From positions 557,883 to 621,882 of the forward strand of contig NW_026251402.1 in NCBI RefSeq assembly GCF_025118155.1: a stretch of DNA of 64,000 bases, given 5' to 3'. A program made the translations under genes and the position numbers. Origin of the DNA: Cokeromyces recurvatus (lineage: Eukaryota; Mucoromycota; Mucoromycetes; Mucorales; Mucoraceae). The notes beneath the pieces are model-generated. The model saw nothing but the letters and a program-made list of their open reading frames with translations. It made no database searches and was not told the DNA's origin. This document shows positions 10,895 through 23,062 of this stretch, piece after piece (positions within the stretch are counted from its first letter, which is position 1; every line of letters begins with the position of its first letter).

Positions 10895-12218
10895 TTGTCT
10901 GTTTGCTTTGTATATGATGATATTAACTTTCTCCTCCTCCTTTTTATATACATAATTAGCACTTCATAGTGGTCTAGGCAAATCAAATGAAATTTCTACT
11001 ATACTTTTAAATGTTGATTTCAAAAGTCTACAAAAAATTCTTAAAGCTCCTTTAAAGGAACATAAATTTGCTGAAGTATATAATATGACTTTTATCTCTC
11101 ATAATGAAGTCTTCAATTATCAAGGCGCAGGTATCAAGAATAGTGGCCAATCATCTAGAGAGTTTGCTAAACAATCCTTCAAGATTAAATTCAATAAATT
11201 TAATAATGCCACAAGGGATGAACTTTATGGTCGTCGTGCTCTCAAGTTACGCGCAGAGGCTACAGATCCTAGTATGGCCAGAGAAAAGTTATTATTAGAT
11301 TCCTTGAATGCGGCTGGTGCTGCAACATTGAGCGGCGATTGGGTTCGTTTATTTGTCAATAATAAACCCTTTGGCTTATATCTCATGATAGATGAAACAT
11401 ATAAGGGCTTTACTGAAAACCTTCTTCATGGTGGCAACGTAACTGAGGGCACTGGCGTGACGTTTAAATGTAATGCGATCGATCATAAAAGGGAAGCCAA
11501 TCTTGTCTATCATGGTAATAATAATGCAAGCTATGACTTTGAGGATGTCTACATCTTTGATAATGAAGGCAGAGATAAGAATATCACAAAGGATCATTAT
11601 ACAGCTCCTATCATTGACTTTATGAGTAGATTGAATCAAACGACGATCCCTGGTAGTAATGTGACTATTACTGACTTGGTCGACAGTGCTGAAAATACCA
11701 TGATTCATATCGCCTTAAGTTTCTTGACCGGGTCCTGGGATGGCTTCTGGTATCAAGCTAGTAACTTTTATTTGAATCAAAACTGGCAAACAACGAAATG
11801 GTACTTGATCACTTATGATTTTGATGAAACCTTTGGTAACGGACTTGAGGTCCCCGAACTAATGACAACCCCTTATCAAAACTATTCTCGTCCTGGCTCT
11901 CAACGTCCTCTTGTCGATGCATTCATCAAATCTCCTTATTATGAACCCAAATTCCGAGACATCCTCAAAACCATCGTTCAAACTTTCTTTAATCCTCGTG
12001 TGATAAAACCTAGACTTGAGGCATGGATGGAGATGTTAAAAGAAGATATGGAATGGGACTCAAGTCTTCCTTATCGTTCCCCTGGCCAAAAGAGTCATTT
12101 TAATGTCAACAATATGTTGACTACTTCGCATGGTACCATCGGTGTCCTTGAATGGATCTCTAATCGTACTAACGCTCTTTCTCATCAACTTAATTTCACA
12201 TATACTGCTAACAACTAA
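10455..12218 (+). CDS. CotH-family spore-coat/invasin-like protein, secreted type
   Basis: Two phase-checked exons (10455-10851, 10960-12218) give 551 residues. The ATG at 10455 gives a signal peptide (hydrophobic to about residue 29, ending VANAAN); the longer in-frame start at 10410 would add a Lys run and is unlikely. The conserved blocks match the upstream paralogue: STGNEFFNRSKTIYDVP, LKLRAEATDPSMAREKL, SWDGFWYQASNFYL, TYDFDETFGNG. Unlike the neighbour, it ends shortly after the CotH domain (FTYTANN) with no hydrophobic GPI-type tail, so it is probably soluble/secreted. It has many N-glycosylation sequons. The single intron corresponds in position to intron 1 of the neighbour and contains a long A run. 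Two downstream introns of the neighbour are absent. Confidence 0.92.
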
Positions 12219-12371
12219 TTCTCTTTCTCTCTCTCTTACTCACTTATTACACCATAATACAAACTGTAAATAATCTTACTTATTATAAATAAATCCTTAT
12301 TATAATTATTATTACTTTATTGAAAGTATCTATTTACATTCAAAAGAAAAGAGGAAAGAAAAAAATCATGA

Positions 12372-12635
12372 TCAAGATTGATGATTACTATTATTGATAG
12401 CTTGTTGCTTTTCAATTAAAGCAACTAATTGTTCTCTATTCCTTAGTAGTCTTTGTTGTAATTCAGGACTTAATTGACTATATTGGCTCATAAGTTGAGG
12501 GTTTTGTAACAATGCACTAGCTTGTGCAAGTCCATTTGAATAATTAACTAATAAATAATAACTATTGTAAATATAAATTATAACAATAAAAAAAAACCCC
12601 TATTTTTTTTTTTTTTACCTGAATTTTGAATCTCT

Positions 12636-12670
<35 letters not shown>

Positions 12671-14536
12671 TAGGAATGGTTGTTCTGAAGAAGATGGTTG
12701 AGGTAGCATTTGTTGAAAATGGTGTTGCTGTAATAATTGCTGTTGTTGAGCCTCTTGTTCAGCAATTGTAGCTAATCTAGCTTTCTCAGCTTGTATACGT
12801 ATCATTTCCTGTTGATGTGCTGCTTGTTCTGCTGCTATCCTTGATTGTTCATCTGCTAACTTTTGTCTTTGTTCCATCAAGATTTGTCTATTAGTCAATA
12901 TCTTTATTGACAAGTCACAATCATTCTAATTATGTAATTTAGTATTTTTTTTTTCTACATGTTCTTATTCATCTTGATGATTACCTCTTCTATCTTTTTA
13001 ACAATAGTGTCAAAATTTTTAAATAATTCACTTTGACATTTAAAAATCACAATAATTGTATTATCTAAGTATAAATGAATAAGTGTCTCGTCCCTTTTTT
13101 TTTTATTTTCTTTTTTTCCTTTTTTTTTTTGAATTTACCCTGACGTTCTAATGGGATTTTATTGGCATCTAAATCTCCTTTTGGATATTGATAAATATGA
13201 TAAGGTAAGAGTCGATTCATAGCATCTCTAATAGAAACAAAAGGTGTCTTGTAATCAGGATTTGTAACATATTTATGATCGGATAATAATGATTCAATGC
13301 ATCTAATAATGATTCGTTATTTTATTTTTTTATAGCTTATCTTTATCCATTATGTAAAATATACCTCTTTTTAATTTCACGATGTTGTAATTCTTCTTCA
13401 GGTAAACGTTTTGATAAGATAGAATCAGCTGAAGGTTGAATTCGTTGTTGAGGTGGCTTTTGAATAGCTGGAGTAGTAACAGTGGGAGTCAAGGGAGCAG
13501 GAGATGGTTTATTACTTTGATCATGTATTTGTTGCTGTTGTTGTACTGGAAATGGAGTAGTCGAGGGAACACTATTACTTAATGGTGTACTAGCAGCAGT
13601 ACTTGATGTGATAGGAGTTGAAGGAGTAGACATATTTGTATTAATATTGATTTGCTGCTGCTGTGGTTGCTGTGGTTGTTGTTGTAGCTGCTGCTGCTGT
13701 TGCTGCTGTTGTTGTTGTTGTTGTTGTTGCAAAGATTGTTGCAAGGCAATCAATTGTTGTTGTGTTAATTGCTGTTGCTGCTGCTGCTGCTGCTGCTGCT
13801 GTTGTTGTTGTAGTAGTAGTTGTTGTTGTCGCTTTTTGGAATATTTTCCTGATTTATGATATTTTCTTGTTACTTTACCATCAACAGACGAAGAGGAAGA
13901 TTGTAAATCATAATTTTGACTTATTTGTTTATTCATATTTTGTTGTTGGTGTAATAATTGTAACTGTTGTTGCTGCTCTAATTCTTCTCTTAGTTTACGA
14001 GCCGTTTCTTTAATTGCGTCCGCTTCAGCCGCAGTTGGTTGAGGCGGTGTATCTAAAGCGCTTAAAGCTTCACTTTTAGGCGCAATGGGTTTATTTAACA
14101 TGTCTATATTAGTCAATTGGTGTTGATGTTGATATTGGTGTTGGTGTTGTTGTGCCAGCTTCTGCTGCTGTTGCTGTTGTTGTTGTTGTAATTGTTGAAC
14201 GTTTGCTGCTGCAGCCATAGTAGCTTCATGTAAAGACTGAATTTCTTTCATCAACTGTTGGCGTTGCTGTTCACCAATAGAAGAAACTTGCATATTATCT
14301 GATAATTTATAAATGATCTGATCGCGTTTACGAACCATTAGCACTTTTAAACCTGCTAGAGTAAGTTGAGTTATGATTTGTTCTTCATCATTTTGTATTT
14401 GAGGTGTAGGCTAAACATATAACACATAAAAGTAAATCTCCATAAGTAAATATTAACATGTATACAAAGAAAAAAAAAACAAATCTACTTGTTGTGAAAA
14501 TGAAAGATCTTTTTGATTTAGATTGCCATTGTTCAT
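12372..14536 (-). CDS. GLTSCR1/BICRA-domain protein, polyglutamine-rich
   Basis: Minus-strand gene with six phase-checked exons (14489-14536, 13365-14410, 13139-13302, 12985-13064, 12619-12925, 12372-12547), 606 residues. The region across exons 2-4 (HKYVTNPDYKTPFVSIRDA, then NRLLPYHIYQYP) fits the GLTSCR1 conserved domain of BICRA/BICRAL, which in animals are non-canonical BAF (SWI/SNF) remodelling subunits. The first large exon is full of Gln runs encoded by mixed CAA/CAG, with Pro/Ser/Thr-rich linkers. The exon ending at 12619 holds a Glu/Gln/Ala coiled coil, also with a Gln run. Antisense frames of these repeats yield meaningless poly-Cys/poly-Val ORFs. A nuclear chromatin role is inferred from the domain. 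Confidence 0.78.
13640..13815 (-). repeat. CAG/CAA trinucleotide arrays encoding polyglutamine
   Basis: Mixed CAA and CAG codons, read on the minus strand, encode long Gln runs inside the GLTSCR1-like gene. Another array lies at 14155-14195 and one at 12635-12670. Codon mixing makes them less pure than typical expanding repeats. Confidence 0.85.
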
Positions 14537-14577
14537 CTCTATTTCACCAAATATGAATATGTTATGTATATTAATTT

Positions 14578-14619
<42 letters not shown>

Positions 14620-14973
14620 CTTGGAAATCTGCTCTCTTTTCTTAGAGCTAACGTGACTTCATTTAAGGCAAATTACTGCTGTTCTTAGCAATGCAATATA
14701 TCATTCTTAATAGTGATGATAAAAAATGAAAGGGTGAATGATAATGTATAAGAATTCCTTTTTTTTTTCTGACTTGCATTTATGAGAATATATAATATGC
14801 TTTTTTTTTTCTTTTACAAGCTATGTCGACAGTGCAATAATTTTTTTTTTTTTAAAAAAAAAAGAAAACTAACGTTTAAATAATTAGGTTACATATGATT
14901 ATTACTACCTTTTTTTTTTCTTTTTTTTTATTCATATATTATTATTTGAAGTACGTGATTGTAAAATAACATC
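14537..14973. other. Divergent promoter region (GLTSCR1-like / LCL3)
   Basis: About 440 bp between two divergent starts. It contains a poly-A run (about 14583-14617) and several short T runs. No gene or clear motif was seen. Confidence 0.6.
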
Positions 14974-15780
14974 ATGTCAAAAGATAAACTGAATAAGAAA
15001 AAAGAAGAAGAAACATTAAAGGAGAAAATTCAAAATTATTTTAATTCAGAGAATTTGAATGAATGGACAGATTCGTTGATTCAAACTATTTGGCGACCTG
15101 TCTTATCAAGTCTTGTGATAGGCGTACCTGCAGTTTATATAATATATAAATTTGTAATTGGACATAGATACAAGACTGCAGCACATATACCCCCAGAAGT
15201 CTTTGAGAGAGGAAAAATGATACGAGGAAAAGTTATCTCTGTAGGCGATAGTGATAATTTTAGATTATATCATACACCGGGGCTAGGCTGGGGTTGGATA
15301 AGACATGTACCAAAGACAAAGAAAGAACTTCAAAATCAAACCATTTCTATACGTATTGCTGGTGTTGATGCACCTGAGGGAGCTCATTTTGGTATGCCGG
15401 CTCAACCTTATTCTAGTGAAGCCAAGGCCTTTTTAACAAAGCTGGTATTAAATAGAAGAGTACAAGTTCAATTATTAAGTAGAGATCAATATAATCGAGT
15501 AGTAAAGTGCACATCGACAGTTTTATATATAAATATACATATGTCAGATATTAATTTCAAATAACATAGGTTGCAATGGCTTATGTAAGACAACCTCCTT
15601 TCTTTATAAAAAAGAATGTTTCAATAGAGATGGTTAAAGCAGGCTTAGCGAGTATTTATGTAGCTAAAGGTGCTCAATATGCTGGTATACTGGATCAGTT
15701 ACAAAAACATGAAGCAAATGCAAAGTAAAGAAGCGTATATATATTAGATATAATATATAATATATAAACATATATCTTAA

Positions 15781-15814
<34 letters not shown>

Positions 15815-15885
15815 TTAGATCTCATAAAAAAGGCATTTGGTCTTTAAAGAAATATGTTTCTCCTGGCGATCATAAATTAAAGTAA
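14974..15885 (+). CDS. LCL3: Membrane-anchored staphylococcal-nuclease-like endonuclease (LCL3-like)
   Basis: Three phase-checked exons (14974-15501, 15570-15724, 15819-15885), 249 residues. A single transmembrane segment at about residues 44-64 (VLSSLVIGVPAVYIIYKFVI) follows a Lys-rich N-terminus. The SNase fold then follows: VISVGDSDNFRLYHTP, ISIRIAGVDAPEGAHFGMPA, DQYNRV, and YVRQPPFF across the intron. This order matches the fungal Lcl3 family, single-pass, usually mitochondrial, calcium-dependent nucleases, and the length is also typical. The third exon encodes SHKKGIWSLKKYVSPGDHKL. The intron before the last exon contains a CT repeat. Nuclease activity is inferred from the family. Confidence 0.85.
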
Positions 15886-16007
15886 GTCGATCTATTTATT
15901 GAAATAACACCAAAAAAAAAAGAGAAAGAGAAATGCCTTTATTCTGATTATGCTTATGTAAATAATAGATACCTTGGAAATGGTGGAAATAAAAAGTAGT
16001 AATAGTC

Positions 16008-16925
16008 TTATTTTTTTTGCTTCTTATTGTTAAATAGCTTTCTTTGAAGCCTTTGAAATTCTTCTTCAGTTGGTAATCTCTCGTCTTCTCTTTCTTGATC
16101 TTTACGTTTTTTATTTTCTTTTTTAGCAGAAGCTTCAATTGTCTCAATAATTGAATCCATTTTGGCTTGTCTATCCTTATTTCTCTGTTGAATCAATTCT
16201 AAAAGTGAACATTCTTTGTCACTCTTATTGTCTTTATCTTTTTCTTGTTCAGCCAAAAATTGACGCTCTGCCATTAATTCCTTTTCAATACGTTTTTTAT
16301 GTGCACGTGGAGTGGTTGTGCTATCAAGTGCAGGATAGAAAGTGACAAGCTTCTCTTTAATAGCAGATCGGATTATCTTCTCAAATCTTTTACAATCTCG
16401 AGCCGTAGAACATTCAACTAATTCAAGGATTTGATCCATATTTCCTTTACAACTTTCATAAGCCTTTAGTAAATCTTTTTTTTCTTCATCCGAGCCTATA
16501 TAAATTATAAATATTTATATTTATATACACCAACAAACAAACAACAATAATAATTGCTAAACTACAAAACCTTGATATTTCTTTTTTTGTTCTTCAATCG
16601 TATCCGCATTGACTACGCCAGTCCATAGTTCTTTGAAATAAGCAGCCCAGTCTTTATCTTCATCAAACTCACTTTCTTCCATACTTCCTGTTTTATCATA
16701 CCGTGATTTACGTTTAGCATCACTCAGAACTGCATATGCCATGCTCAATTGTTGAAAGGTGGCATTGGCTTGTTCCTTTTGTTTCTGTGTTGCATCTTGT
16801 GGTAATTTGTCTGGATGGAATTGAAGTGCAAGTTTTCGATATGCTTTTTTAATATCACTTTCAGTAGCTGTTTCTTTATTTAAATTGAGAACTTTATAAC
16901 AGTCAAAACTTTTTGACAATACCAT
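16008..16925 (-). CDS. DnaJ/Hsp40 co-chaperone, DNAJC9-like
   Basis: Two phase-checked exons (16571-16925, 16008-16495), 280 residues. The start is taken at 16925 (MVLSKSFDCYKVLNL); the in-frame extension upstream is a Pro/Leu/Phe-rich translation of UTR. The J domain covers about residues 8-75, with a canonical HPD in ALQFHPDKLP. After it come YQGSDEEKKDLLKAY and KGNMDQILELVECS, the signature of the DNAJC9 middle region. The C-terminus is a charged Lys/Glu-rich helix. In animals DNAJC9 acts as a histone H3-H4 co-chaperone with Hsp70; that role is inferred here. The donor of the single intron reads GTTTTG, weaker than its neighbours. Confidence 0.88.
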
Positions 16926-17854
16926 AACTAAAATAAGTGAAGAAAAAAAAAAGGGGGGGAGAAGGAGGCGAAGGAGGAGAGGATTTGGAGAGTTAAAAAT
17001 CGCGTTTGACGGACTTTTTTTTTTTTGAAAATAGTAGTAGAACGCGTTTAATTTATAATCCAATCAAATCTTAATGCACTAAGGATTGTTGCTATTGTTG
17101 TCTCTCTCCTTTTTACTACTATAAACATTCATCAACAAGACTGCAATATCTTTAGTGTATAATATTCTCCTTTTTGATTAAAAGAGAGAGAGAGAGAGAG
17201 AGATAAAGAAAAGGTAAAACAAAAAGACAAAAGTAGGGCTAGTAAAGAAGGTAATCCTAATGATCACAGAGGTAGTTGATTGAGAAATTAGTGACTAAAA
17301 TTGATGAAAATAGAGTGGAATGGGTCTTATTGTAAGCCTGAATAGTTCATTTTATACAATGAAGTATAAATAGCTTTAAGAATATACCAATTTTTGTTAT
17401 CAATTGTAACATTTCGAGATCATTCATTCATATTAGTTTTTTTTTAAAAAAAAAAGCCTAAAATGGTATTTAAAATGCTAAAGGTTAAAGATAATACACT
17501 TTTTTTCTTTTTCTTTTTAAATAAAGAGTATTTGTTTTATATCAAGTAACTTTGTCTATAATTTTTGTTTGTTGAATTTATAAATCGAGTCATTCATTCA
17601 TGGCTACTAATTACTCAAATGCTTAACCTATTGATAGAAAACAAAACAAAACGAAAACATTCTCTTTATATTACCTTTTACTCTTGTTTCTTTCAAGCTT
17701 TATAATAATTCTCCTATTAAGGCAACAGAATGGATTTAAGACATTACGTGCTTAAACGGTCATTTAAAATTTTCATCAATTTTTTTTTTTTTTTTTTTTT
17801 TTTAGAAAAAAGCATGCTTTGCAAGAAAATTATTAACAACAGAATATCACAATT
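16926..17854. other. Divergent intergenic region
   Basis: About 930 bp between the DNAJC9-like and DCAF4-like starts. It contains a GGGGG/AGG purine tract (about 16950-16985), an AG repeat (about 17182-17203) and a T run just before the downstream gene. No gene seen. Confidence 0.6.
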
Positions 17855-19414
17855 ATGTCTTTTGATATCCCCGGATACTTTCTAGATAAAAAGACAAATA
17901 AGCTATTTAAAATCACACCCCATGGCCCATATAGTTTACCTGAATTACGAAAAAGATTACAAAAAGAAGAAGAGGAAGCAAAAGCTGCTGCTATTGCTGC
18001 TGCAGCTCATAAAAACAACATGAATAATAAGGTATCACTCTATTATTCACAACGACGACGACGACAATGGCCAACTACTATAAATCAATATTTAAGACAA
18101 CGAGCTGCTTTTGGATCGCTAAAACCATCCATGGATGGTATAACGTTTTTAATGTCTTTATTGAAACCGAGATCATCTATTCGATTAGATGGTCCTAATA
18201 AGCGTATTTATAGCAACATGTGTGTTGAAATGACGAATGGTTCAGAAGAATATGGTGAAATTTTTATAGCAGGTCGATCAGGTTTGCATCATTTTGGATA
18301 CGAGCTTGATCCCCGATTTCATGTATGGAAAGTAAGTGATGACTATTATAATGGAAACGAAATTCAAGCCTTGCAGCTTGGTCAACGAACACAAAATGAT
18401 GGCGAACGCAACTTTAGGGACTTGGTTGGTACAACTGGGAATTTCATTTGGAGACATGCTTTCCCTGTTTTACCACCTTTATTAGATGAGGAAATTCGAC
18501 ACATGTTTCTAACAGAAGATGAATCTATTCAAGATTATGAAAATATCCTCAGTTGTCCATCTTCATATGTTGGCTTTTGTGAATCATATAGACGTGGTTC
18601 ATTTAGACAAAGAAAAGATTTATTTTGGTCTTTTAGTTTGAATGATGAATTTGATTCCCTGGTTATAGGAGGTGACCAAAATTTGTATTATTTAAATAGT
18701 GCCTTTGAGCTAATACATTCAAGAAGGGTAAAGTCATCTATCTTTGCAACCCATATACCTAAGACTCAACCTAACATCTGCTGGACTGGCTCACGTAATG
18801 GAAAGATTAGTTTGATGGATTGGAGACAAAATAAATCTTCGCCTTATTATTCTTCTGATAGATGTCTTCAATCTTCGTCCGTTGTTAAACTTCAAACCTT
18901 GGACGGTCACAGTCATACTGGATTTGAATTATTAGCAGTTGGCTTGGACGGTTCAATCAATATCTGGGACACTCGTAAACCGAAAAACAGCTCTCATTCT
19001 ACAGTAGATAGTAAACGAAAGAATAAAGGATATTATCATCATTCGAATTATTACCAAAAACCAATAAGTATATTAAATGGTCATGTCAATGAAAGTAATC
19101 ACTATCTAGGTTTTGATGTCGATTTACAGAATGATCTACTGATGGCTGCTGGTAGTGATGGTCACGTTCGTATTTGGTCGTTAAAAAATAGTAATGCCAA
19201 TGATCCAATTTGGACTTCCTGTAAATATGCTTCCCCTATTCCTGCTGTCAAATTTATGTGCAACTCTCAGACATATCCTCGCTTACAAGATGGATGGACA
19301 TCTTTGTTTCCAAAAGGATTGCTATCAAGACGATGCCCTGGTGTTTTATTCTTTGGTACAGATAAAGAAGACAATGAACAATGCTCTATAGAATGGTTAA
19401 CATCTATGAAATAA
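17855..19414 (+). CDS. WD40-repeat protein, DCAF4-like
   Basis: Intronless, 519 residues. The N-terminus IPGYFLDKKTNKLFKI matches the start of DCAF4-type proteins (DDB1- and CUL4-associated factor 4) and is followed by an Ala/Glu-rich helix. The C-terminal two-thirds contains WD-type blades, clearest at GLDGSINIWDTRKPK and GSDGHVRIWSLKN, with weaker ones at SRNGKISLMDWRQN and GGDQNLYYLNS. The WDTR at the end of one blade fits the WDxR DDB1-docking motif. By family it would be a substrate receptor of a CUL4-DDB1 ubiquitin ligase; the substrate is unknown. The blades are divergent, so the assignment rests mostly on the N-terminal motif. Confidence 0.7.
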   Translation: MSFDIPGYFLDKKTNKLFKITPHGPYSLPELRKRLQKEEEEAKAAAIAAAAHKNNMNNKVSLYYSQRRRRQWPTTINQYLRQRAAFGSLKPSMDGITFLMSLLKPRSSIRLDGPNKRIYSNMCVEMTNGSEEYGEIFIAGRSGLHHFGYELDPRFHVWKVSDDYYNGNEIQALQLGQRTQNDGERNFRDLVGTTGNFIWRHAFPVLPPLLDEEIRHMFLTEDESIQDYENILSCPSSYVGFCESYRRGSFRQRKDLFWSFSLNDEFDSLVIGGDQNLYYLNSAFELIHSRRVKSSIFATHIPKTQPNICWTGSRNGKISLMDWRQNKSSPYYSSDRCLQSSSVVKLQTLDGHSHTGFELLAVGLDGSINIWDTRKPKNSSHSTVDSKRKNKGYYHHSNYYQKPISILNGHVNESNHYLGFDVDLQNDLLMAAGSDGHVRIWSLKNSNANDPIWTSCKYASPIPAVKFMCNSQTYPRLQDGWTSLFPKGLLSRRCPGVLFFGTDKEDNEQCSIEWLTSMK

Positions 19415-19684
19415 TTATACTGTAAATATTATAATACTATGTAACATAAGTAAACACATATATACATTTTGTAAGTGTATTCGTTTAATTGCATGTCTTG
19501 GAATATCTATGCATATAAGTCAAAGCTATTTATTGTGTACATGGGATGAAAAAAGCAAAACAAATCTTCTACATAACAAAATATTTTTTTTTAAAAAAAA
19601 AAAAAAGAAAAAAAAAATAGATGGGGAAGGAAGAAGGAAAGAAACTATATAATACAATGTATAATAATTTGTCTTGCCTATAAA

Positions 19685-21135
19685 TTAGTCTATATTAGGG
19701 CGAGTAGCCAGAATTTCATTTTTGGAATCTTGCATTTCTGAAGCATCCATTTCTCTAAATTGATCATTTGCGCTTGTACTTTTAGTTTCGAAAACTGCAG
19801 GACTACGATCTAATAACTTTTCAAGATCTTCATCTGAAATAACTTTATCACCTTGAACAGCAATTTGGACTTGTTCGCCATCTTCTGATGCTAAAATTTC
19901 CGCTAATTCACGTACAGAGCTCTCCTGCATTTTTTTAGAGTTGTTACCAGACCACACAGGATGCTTAAACTTATCTTTGCTAATAACCAGCTTCTCTAAT
20001 CTACGCTTAGCAGTAGCTTTTTCTAACATTTTATCCTCTACTGTTTTAGCAGCTACAAATCTATAAATAAGAACTGGTTTCTTTTGTCCAATACGATGCA
20101 CACGATCTTGTGCTTGAAGATCCATTTGTGGGTTCTTTTAAAAGAAAAAAAAAAAAAAAAGTTAGTTTTATAACTAACTTGATAGTATAAATTATTTTTA
20201 CCCAATCACTGTCAAAAATAACTACAGTATCAGCAGCAGTTAAATTGATACCAAGACCACCGGCACGAGTTGACAATAAAAAGAGTTTAACATGACTATT
20301 AGGATCACTAAATTCTTCAATTTGTTGACGACGATCTTCTTGAGAAACATTACCATCCAATCGACAAATAGGCCAGCCTTTTAAGCTTATAGCCCAATCT
20401 TCTAAGATATCTAACATCTTTGTCATTTGGGAAAATACCAAAACTTTATGTCCTCTTTCAAACAAACCAGTTAAGAGACGGTCAAGCAAAAGAACTTTAC
20501 CCGATTGAGCAGCCAAATCATTATTGACTACAGGTGCATTTGTTGCAGGATCGATGGGCCAGTCAAATAAGAAAGGATGATTACAGACCTTACGTAGCTG
20601 CATTACTAAATTTTGAAGATGTAAACCATTCACTTGCCTAACAGCCTCTGCAATTTTAGCTTGTCTTTCTATTCCCTTTTGGTCCACTTGTTCTTCAGTC
20701 TTTTTATTCAAGTCAGCAAAGAACTGTCTATCTGATTTTTCTTTATAGTTGATCACTTTTTTGGGTCGTTTTTCATTACTCTTATCTTCTTCTTCTTCTT
20801 CTTCTTCTACTACTACTTTCTCGTCGGTATTTTCTTCAGGTTTTAAAGTCTTTCGTTTAATGAGATAATCACGAAGATCACGCTTAATGATAGCATCGTA
20901 TAAGCTCTTTTGAACGGGTGTTAAAGGAGCATAGAGTAGATATTCTTTCTTTTTGGGTAAAGAATGCTCAACGTCAGTCTTTAATCTTCTTAACAAGAAA
21001 GGGCGAAGAATGGTATGAAGACTGGATACAATTTTATCTTCCTCTTCTTCTTTTATAATACGATCTTGTCCACTCTTCATATTAATATCAGAGAAATCAA
21101 ACCTAGATATGTAGATTAGCGATAAATGCTAAAAG

Positions 21136-21179
<44 letters not shown>

Positions 21180-22113
21180 ATTTTTTGTTCATACCAGGAT
21201 TGAAACATGTCCAAGTCATCAAAGATATCAGGTAATAAGAAATTTAATAAACTCCAGAGTTCAGCAAGATTATTTTGTAAAGGAGTTCCGGTCAATAACA
21301 AACGATTAGCACTAGAATAAGTTTTCAATTCTTTTATCAATCTACAATTCATATTCTTCAAACGATGTCCCTCATCAACAACGATGTATTTCCAGTTATA
21401 ACGTTGTAAATATTTGCGGTCATTCATGACAATTTCATAACTAGTTACAATCACGGGGAACTCGAAAGTTGTTTCTTTCTTCTTTTGCATTTTGCGATTA
21501 ATCATATGGTGACGTTCGTCCTTTGAGCCATGATAAAGTAATACATTGATAGAAGGAGCAAATCTTTTAAACTCATTTACCCAATTAGCTAAAGTAGATA
21601 AAGGAGCAACAATCAAATAAGGACCAGACACTTGCATACCCTTAAGGTGAGCAAGAAAAGAAATGGTTTGAAGTGTTTTACCCAAACCCATTTCATCAGC
21701 TAAAATACCATTTAAACCATTTTCCCAAAGACTAATAAGCCATTCAACACCAGCAAGCTGATAATCACGAAGAATACCACCAGTAATAAGGGAAGGTTGA
21801 CGGGCAGAGACAGAAGGCTTTATAATAGTTTCTGCCTTTGGCTTCTTTTTAGCATCAGCATCTTCTTGAATAATAGCTTTACTAATATTACCATCAGCTT
21901 GCTTACGTCTTTTAACATCCTATATATAAATATACATACATATTTAATATATGATAAAATCAATATAAATAAACTTACATCTTCTTTAAGATAATCTGTC
22001 AATTGATAATTAGCATCTGTAGTCTTTCTCTTCTTACTATTAGCTGTAGTATTGGAACGTGTTTTATAAGCTTTTATGTTTGATTCATTATTAACTGCTT
22101 CAATTTCATCAGC

Positions 22114-22154
<41 letters not shown>

Positions 22155-22725
22155 CAGCAGCAGCAGCAGCAGCAGCAGCATCCAATTGAGCAGCTCTTTC
22201 ACGAGCTTCTTCCTGTTGTTTAGCTAATTTACGTCCCAAGATAGTTGCATAAGCACCCGATTTTTCTAACAAAAATTTTAAACGCTTCATACGTTGAGCT
22301 TTAACTGCCGCATCAAATTGAAATTGAGCCTTATAAATATTATTAATTTTCATTATTTTTATATATTATTGTGTTTTCTTTGATAAACTACCTCTTCCCT
22401 CATTCTCTTTTCCTCTTCCCTAAGAGTTGTTTGCTTCAAATTTAACTCTTCCTTAATGATAGTTTCACTTAAACCGCTATTGATTAAAGCTTGTTTTGAT
22501 TCATCACCATTTTCAATTTCTTGATCACTAACAAGAGGTGAAGCTTGTGCAGTAGACTCCTATTTTTTCCAAGAAAATAAAAATTATCAATATGCATACA
22601 ACATATGAATATATAAAAGAATAGCTTACAGAACATGGAGACTGTGGTGTCTCTGTTTTTAATAAGCTGCTTTCTGTAGTTGATTCAGATGGACTTTGAT
22701 CGCTGATCAAAGAATCGGTTGACAT
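19685..22725 (-). CDS. SNF2-family chromatin remodeller, HELLS/DDM1 (LSH) type
   Basis: Six phase-checked exons (22630-22725, 22392-22559, 21979-22329, 21195-21919, 20202-21102, 19685-20134), 896 residues. Helicase motifs are present in order: DEMGLGKT (Walker A), VVDEGHRLKN (DEAH-like box II), LLTGTPLQNN (III), then FSQMTKMLDILE, STRAGGLGINLTAADTVV and QAQDRVHRIGQKK (VI). The bridging sequence SSLHTILRPFLLRRLKTDVE plus KKEYLLYAPLT is the LSH/DDM1/Irc5 hallmark, distinguishing it from ISWI and CHD. In other organisms these proteins maintain DNA methylation and silence repeats. A poly-Ala/poly-Thr run (about 22105-22180) comes from adjacent GCT and ACT repeats. The intron at about 21140-21177 is mostly poly-A on the plus strand. 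Confidence 0.92.
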
Positions 22726-23062
22726 TATTTGAATTTTGACAACTAAAAAAAAAAATATGAATGTATAAAAAAAAAAAAGGATAAAAATCAAGACTTTTTT
22801 TTTACGCAGCCAAAAAAAAAAAAAAAAAAAAAAAAAAGGGGAGGGGAGAAAATAATAAAAAGCCACAAGTATTTTGAAACAATTATCTATAAAGTTTATT
22901 GAATTAATACATAAATGAAAGATGATTGTAATAAACGGAGGGAATTCACAATTTTTTTTTTATTGTTATTATTGAGTTATTATTAACTGCTGTTGTTGCT
23001 GTTACTGTTGTTGTAGTAAAAATAAAAATAAAAAGAATATATGTTTATATATAAACTGAAAC
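22726..23062. other. Spacer between eIF1 stop and HELLS-like start
   Basis: About 340 bp with A runs and GTT/GCT trinucleotides (about 22985-23015). No gene seen. Confidence 0.6.

Noticed and set aside
11376..11708. Minus-strand ORF opposite the second CotH gene
   Set aside because: Antisense shadow of a well-supported coding exon.
13608..14013. Plus-strand ORFs rich in Cys or Val/Ala opposite the GLTSCR1-like gene
   Set aside because: They are antisense translations of the CAG/CAA repeats in other frames (poly-Cys, poly-Ala/Val) with no domain or start context.
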